Shown: positions 5,224 through 7,631 of the stretch, piece after piece
Layout of the letters: the number at the start of each line of letters is the position of its first letter
Numbering within the stretch: the stretch's first letter is position 1
Assembly (NCBI GenBank): GCA_031281685.1
Contig: JAITFA010000216.1
Span: 1-7,631, forward strand
DNA length: 7,631 bases
DNA from: Treponema sp.
GTDB lineage: Bacteria; Spirochaetota; Spirochaetia; Treponematales; Breznakiellaceae
Direction of reading: 5' to 3'
Notes under the pieces: generated by a model
Seen by the model: only the letters and a program-made list of their open reading frames with translations
What the model was told of the DNA's origin: nothing
The model's database searches: none
Made by a program: the position numbers and the translations under genes

Positions 5224-6989
5224 TGACCCGTATCGCTCAGTCCACCATACAGGAGCTTCATGAGCGGCTGGACGCGGTCGCGGTCGTGGGCGACTATGTG
5301 CGCCTTGAACAGAGGGGAGGGCGTTATGTGGGGCTTTGTCCGTTTCACCACGAAAAGACCCCGTCGTTTATGGTGAATCCAGACGCGAAACTGTACCACT
5401 GCTTTGGCTGCGGCAAAGGCGGCACCGTGCTGAACTTTGTTATGGAGATGGACAAGCTCAACTTTCCCGAAACCGTGGAACTGCTTGCCAAGCGTTTTGC
5501 CATTCCCATTGTTTACGAAGGCGGCTACCAGCGCGGCGCTGAGTCGCACAACGATAAACGGGTAAGCGAGATAACCGAACTGTACAGCCGCGTGGCAAAG
5601 AGCTTTCACTACTTTCTAATGGAACGGCCAGAGGGACGCGCCGCACTTAGGTATCTCGCATCCAGAAAGCTCAGCCAAGAAATGCTTGAAAAGTTCCGCT
5701 TGGGTTACGCTCCGGCTGAGCGGCGCTGGCTGTTCTCGTTTCTAGTGAAAAAAGGCTATTCCGAAGAATTTCTCACTGGCTCCCGTCTCTTTGCGGAAAA
5801 GTATCCGCGTACCAGCTTTTTTTCCAAACGCCTGATCTTTCCCATTGCCGACCGCTACGGAAAGACCATAGCGTTTGGCGGACGGCTTTTACCCGGCGAG
5901 ACAGGCCCTAAGTACCTCAATTCGCCTGAGTCTGACTTCTATAAAAAAGGGCAAACCCTCTTTGCCATTGATATAGCCCTTGCCCAGATCAGGCAGAGCA
6001 AGGCAGTCTACGTCGCCGAAGGGTACATGGACGTGATTGCCCTGCACCAAGCCGGCGTTTCCAACGCGGTCGCGCCGCTTGGCACCGCGTTTACCGATGA
6101 GCAGGCAAAGCTGCTGCGGCGCTGGGCTGAGCGGGTGAACTTTGTGTTTGACACCGACGAGGCTGGCCAGCGGGCGCTTGAAAAAGCCGTCATCACCTGC
6201 CGTAAAAACGACCTTGCCTGCGCTGTGGTGATGAACATGGCAAACATGAAAGACCCGGCTGACATCCTGAAAGAGGCAGGCGAGGAGGCTCTGCGAAACG
6301 CCGTGCAAAACCCCGTGCCTGACCTTGACTATCTCCTGCTTCGCTATAAAAAACTTTTTGACGTATCCAATTCTGAGGGCAAGACCAAGGCTGTCAGCGC
6401 CCTATTTCCCTACCTTGAAACGCTTGATTCAGAGGTTGCGCGAGACGCTACGCTTAGTCGTATCGCCGAAGCCTTTAACTCAGACCGCGACGCTATCCGC
6501 GTAGACTTTGACCGCAAACCCGCGCCTCGACAGGCTAGACCGGTTTTGCAAAAGGCGCGGCCCATCACCATGGACGCTGAACTATACCTGCTTATCGCGG
6601 TCGCGCTCAACCAGCGGCTCTTTCCCGAATTCCGCGCTCAGGTATCGCTAAACGACCTTGAGTCCTCAGCCGCAAAAGACCTGTTTATCGCTCTGGAAGA
6701 ATGTTTGATGAGCGACGAATTCGGCATAGACGACTTCCTGCCCCGTATCGAATCGGACGAGGTACGGAACTTTTTTGTCGCGCAAGCTGTGCTAACGCAG
6801 TTTTTTGCCAAGCCGGAGCAGCTCATCGCGGACGGCGTGCGGGAGATCAAACGCCGCTGCCTTAAAAAGCAGCGCGAGAAGCTGATTGTGGAACTGCACA
6901 TTGCCAAGAATCAGGTGGAAACGCCGAATCTCTATGAAGACATCCTCGCAAAAAAAAAGTACATCGACGACGAACTACAGCGTATATAA
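5223..6989 (+). CDS. dnaG: DNA primase DnaG
   Basis: This enzyme makes the RNA primers for replication and works with the replicative helicase. The 588-residue length is normal. The N-terminal zinc-binding domain has Cys39, His42, Cys60 and Cys63 (LCPFHHEKTPSF; YHCFGCGKGG). The catalytic core carries IAFGGRLLPGETGPKYLNSP, and the TOPRIM motifs VAEGYMDVIALHQAG (Glu266) and FVFDTDEAGQ (Asp310, Asp312) agree with E. coli Glu265, Asp309 and Asp311. The C-terminal part (about 440-588) is helical and poorly conserved, as expected for the helicase-interaction domain. The ATG shares one base with the mltG stop (TGATG). There is no good ribosome binding site (GAGG at 5207-5210 is 12 bases away), so translation is probably coupled to mltG. 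The usual dnaG partner rpoD does not follow; the next gene is convergent. Confidence 0.97.
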   Translation: MTRIAQSTIQELHERLDAVAVVGDYVRLEQRGGRYVGLCPFHHEKTPSFMVNPDAKLYHCFGCGKGGTVLNFVMEMDKLNFPETVELLAKRFAIPIVYEGGYQRGAESHNDKRVSEITELYSRVAKSFHYFLMERPEGRAALRYLASRKLSQEMLEKFRLGYAPAERRWLFSFLVKKGYSEEFLTGSRLFAEKYPRTSFFSKRLIFPIADRYGKTIAFGGRLLPGETGPKYLNSPESDFYKKGQTLFAIDIALAQIRQSKAVYVAEGYMDVIALHQAGVSNAVAPLGTAFTDEQAKLLRRWAERVNFVFDTDEAGQRALEKAVITCRKNDLACAVVMNMANMKDPADILKEAGEEALRNAVQNPVPDLDYLLLRYKKLFDVSNSEGKTKAVSALFPYLETLDSEVARDATLSRIAEAFNSDRDAIRVDFDRKPAPRQARPVLQKARPITMDAELYLLIAVALNQRLFPEFRAQVSLNDLESSAAKDLFIALEECLMSDEFGIDDFLPRIESDEVRNFFVAQAVLTQFFAKPEQLIADGVREIKRRCLKKQREKLIVELHIAKNQVETPNLYEDILAKKKYIDDELQRI

Positions 6990-7003
6990 AGAAGAACCCC
7001 GCG

Positions 7004-7043
7004 AAAAAATAAAAGGGGAAACAGCGTCTTGCGCTATTTCCCC
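7004..7043 (-). terminator. Rho-independent terminator of the isomerase gene at the convergent junction
   Basis: On the minus strand a stem of GGGGAAA (7043-7037) and AGCG (7035-7032) pairs with CGCT (7026-7023) and TTTCCCC (7021-7015), with one mismatch (7022/7036) and a five-base loop at 7027-7031. It is followed on that strand by TTTTATTTTTT (7014-7004). The hairpin starts 12 bases after the isomerase stop. In the plus direction the same hairpin is followed by C residues and no T run, so it is a poor terminator for dnaG unless another mechanism acts. Confidence 0.82.
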
Positions 7044-7055
7044 CCGTTGCGTTGC

Positions 7056-7631
7056 TTAGAGCGCGTCAAACACCCGTCTCAAGCCCTGATAGCTTTGGGA
7101 GATACCGTCAAGATGCTCACTGGAAAACTCTTCCTGCTCAATGATCCACGGGTAGATGGACGGAGGACAGAGCTTGGCAAGCGCGGCAAAGTCAATCTGG
7201 CCCTGACCAACATAGACATTGGTCTTAGCGTCTTTGGCAAGTTCCTTGGCGTGCAAGGCGCAGAGTCTGTTGCTTTGGGCAAGCGGCTCAAGGTACTTCA
7301 GCGGATCAACGCCGCCTACCGCAATCCAGAACACATCGGGCTGAAACTTCAGCGTCGGCGCGTTTTCCAGCAGTATGTCCAAGGCATACTTGCCGTCAAA
7401 CTGGCTGGTGAACTCGTGGCTATGGTTGTGATAACCCAGGGTGATGCCCTGTGCGGCGGCTTTTTTCGCGCAGTCTTCCAGTATAGCGGCGTGTTCAAGC
7501 ACCTCAGCCTTGGTGTTGCACGTGGTGTAGGGACAGACCACCAGCTTGTAACCCAGGGTTTTCGCAAAGGCAAGCTCCTCATCCAGCGCTTCCTTGAGCC
7601 GCGGTAAGCCCACATGGGTACTGACCGCCTT
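7056..7631 (-). CDS. Sugar phosphate isomerase/epimerase family protein, C-terminal part (cut by window edge)
   Basis: The minus-strand frame is open from the right edge to the TAA at 7056, giving 191 residues; the true start lies beyond 7631. A GTG at 7613 is internal, since coding-like sequence (KAVSTH) continues upstream. The sequence matches the xylose isomerase-like TIM-barrel family (AP endonuclease 2 fold). STHVGLPRL and LAFAKTLGYKLVVCPYTT cover early strands. GYHNHSHEF holds the typical metal and substrate histidines and glutamate. PDVFWIAVGGVDPLKYLEPL and LHAKE with VGQGQIDF correspond to the later metal-binding strands. PWIIEQEEF ends the barrel. Members isomerise, epimerise or dehydrate sugars and inositol derivatives; the substrate here is not determinable. 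No sugar transport or catabolic neighbour is visible. The gene converges on dnaG. Confidence 0.88.
   Translation of the reverse strand, partial: KAVSTHVGLPRLKEALDEELAFAKTLGYKLVVCPYTTCNTKAEVLEHAAILEDCAKKAAAQGITLGYHNHSHEFTSQFDGKYALDILLENAPTLKFQPDVFWIAVGGVDPLKYLEPLAQSNRLCALHAKELAKDAKTNVYVGQGQIDFAALAKLCPPSIYPWIIEQEEFSSEHLDGISQSYQGLRRVFDAL

Noticed and set aside
7029..7607. Plus-strand 192-codon open frame opposite the isomerase
   Set aside because: It is antisense to a gene with clear family motifs, has no ribosome binding site or recognisable protein features, and begins inside the terminator hairpin.
1..7631. Mobile element, phage defence island, CRISPR array or toxin-antitoxin system
   Set aside because: No transposase, integrase, direct-repeat array, defence domain or paired small toxin/antitoxin genes were found; tRNA genes can serve as integration sites, but no repeated tRNA 3' end or integrase is present.

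Overview
The window reads as a stretch of a mid-GC bacterial chromosome, most likely a spirochaete close to Treponema. That assignment is an inference. It rests on the protein set (spirochaete-style lipoprotein, small outer-membrane beta-barrel, mltG-dnaG pair), a diderm envelope, and tRNA genes without encoded CCA. No marker in the window fixes the genus. I see no insertion sequence, phage gene, CRISPR array or toxin-antitoxin pair.

Layout. (1) Positions 1-1686, minus strand, read right to left: a membrane-anchored protein resembling the SPFH/band-7 family, a signal-peptide-bearing beta-barrel protein of 211 residues, and the first 52 codons of a lipoprotein cut by the window edge. All three look like envelope proteins. 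(2) A 56-base divergent intergenic region with overlapping candidate promoters. (3) Positions 1743-2458, plus strand: a three-helix membrane protein overlapping an AroH-type chorismate mutase by four bases. (4) Positions 2455-2707: a near-consensus promoter whose -35 box overlaps the aroH stop codon, then tRNA-Thr(UGU), tRNA-Tyr(GUA) and a strong intrinsic terminator. (5) Positions 2717-6989, plus strand: four tightly packed genes, namely a CxxCxxCC (YkgJ-like) cysteine-cluster protein, a metallo-beta-lactamase-fold hydrolase, mltG and dnaG. (6) Positions 6990-7055: a convergent junction with a terminator for the minus strand. (7) Positions 7056-7631, minus strand: the C-terminal part of a TIM-barrel sugar phosphate isomerase/epimerase, cut by the right edge.

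How they work together. The dnaG primase (replication) and mltG (end-of-strand cleavage of nascent peptidoglycan) are joined by a stop/start overlap, and the two upstream genes lie 4 and 16 bases apart from their neighbours, so all four are probably one transcript. No promoter of its own is evident between the tRNA terminator and the first of these genes, so expression by read-through from the tRNA promoter is a real possibility. The most unusual points are that promoter/terminator arrangement, single pyrimidine-pyrimidine stem mismatches in both tRNAs, and replaced active-site positions in the chorismate mutase. I do not find convincing evidence for an undescribed multi-gene system here.
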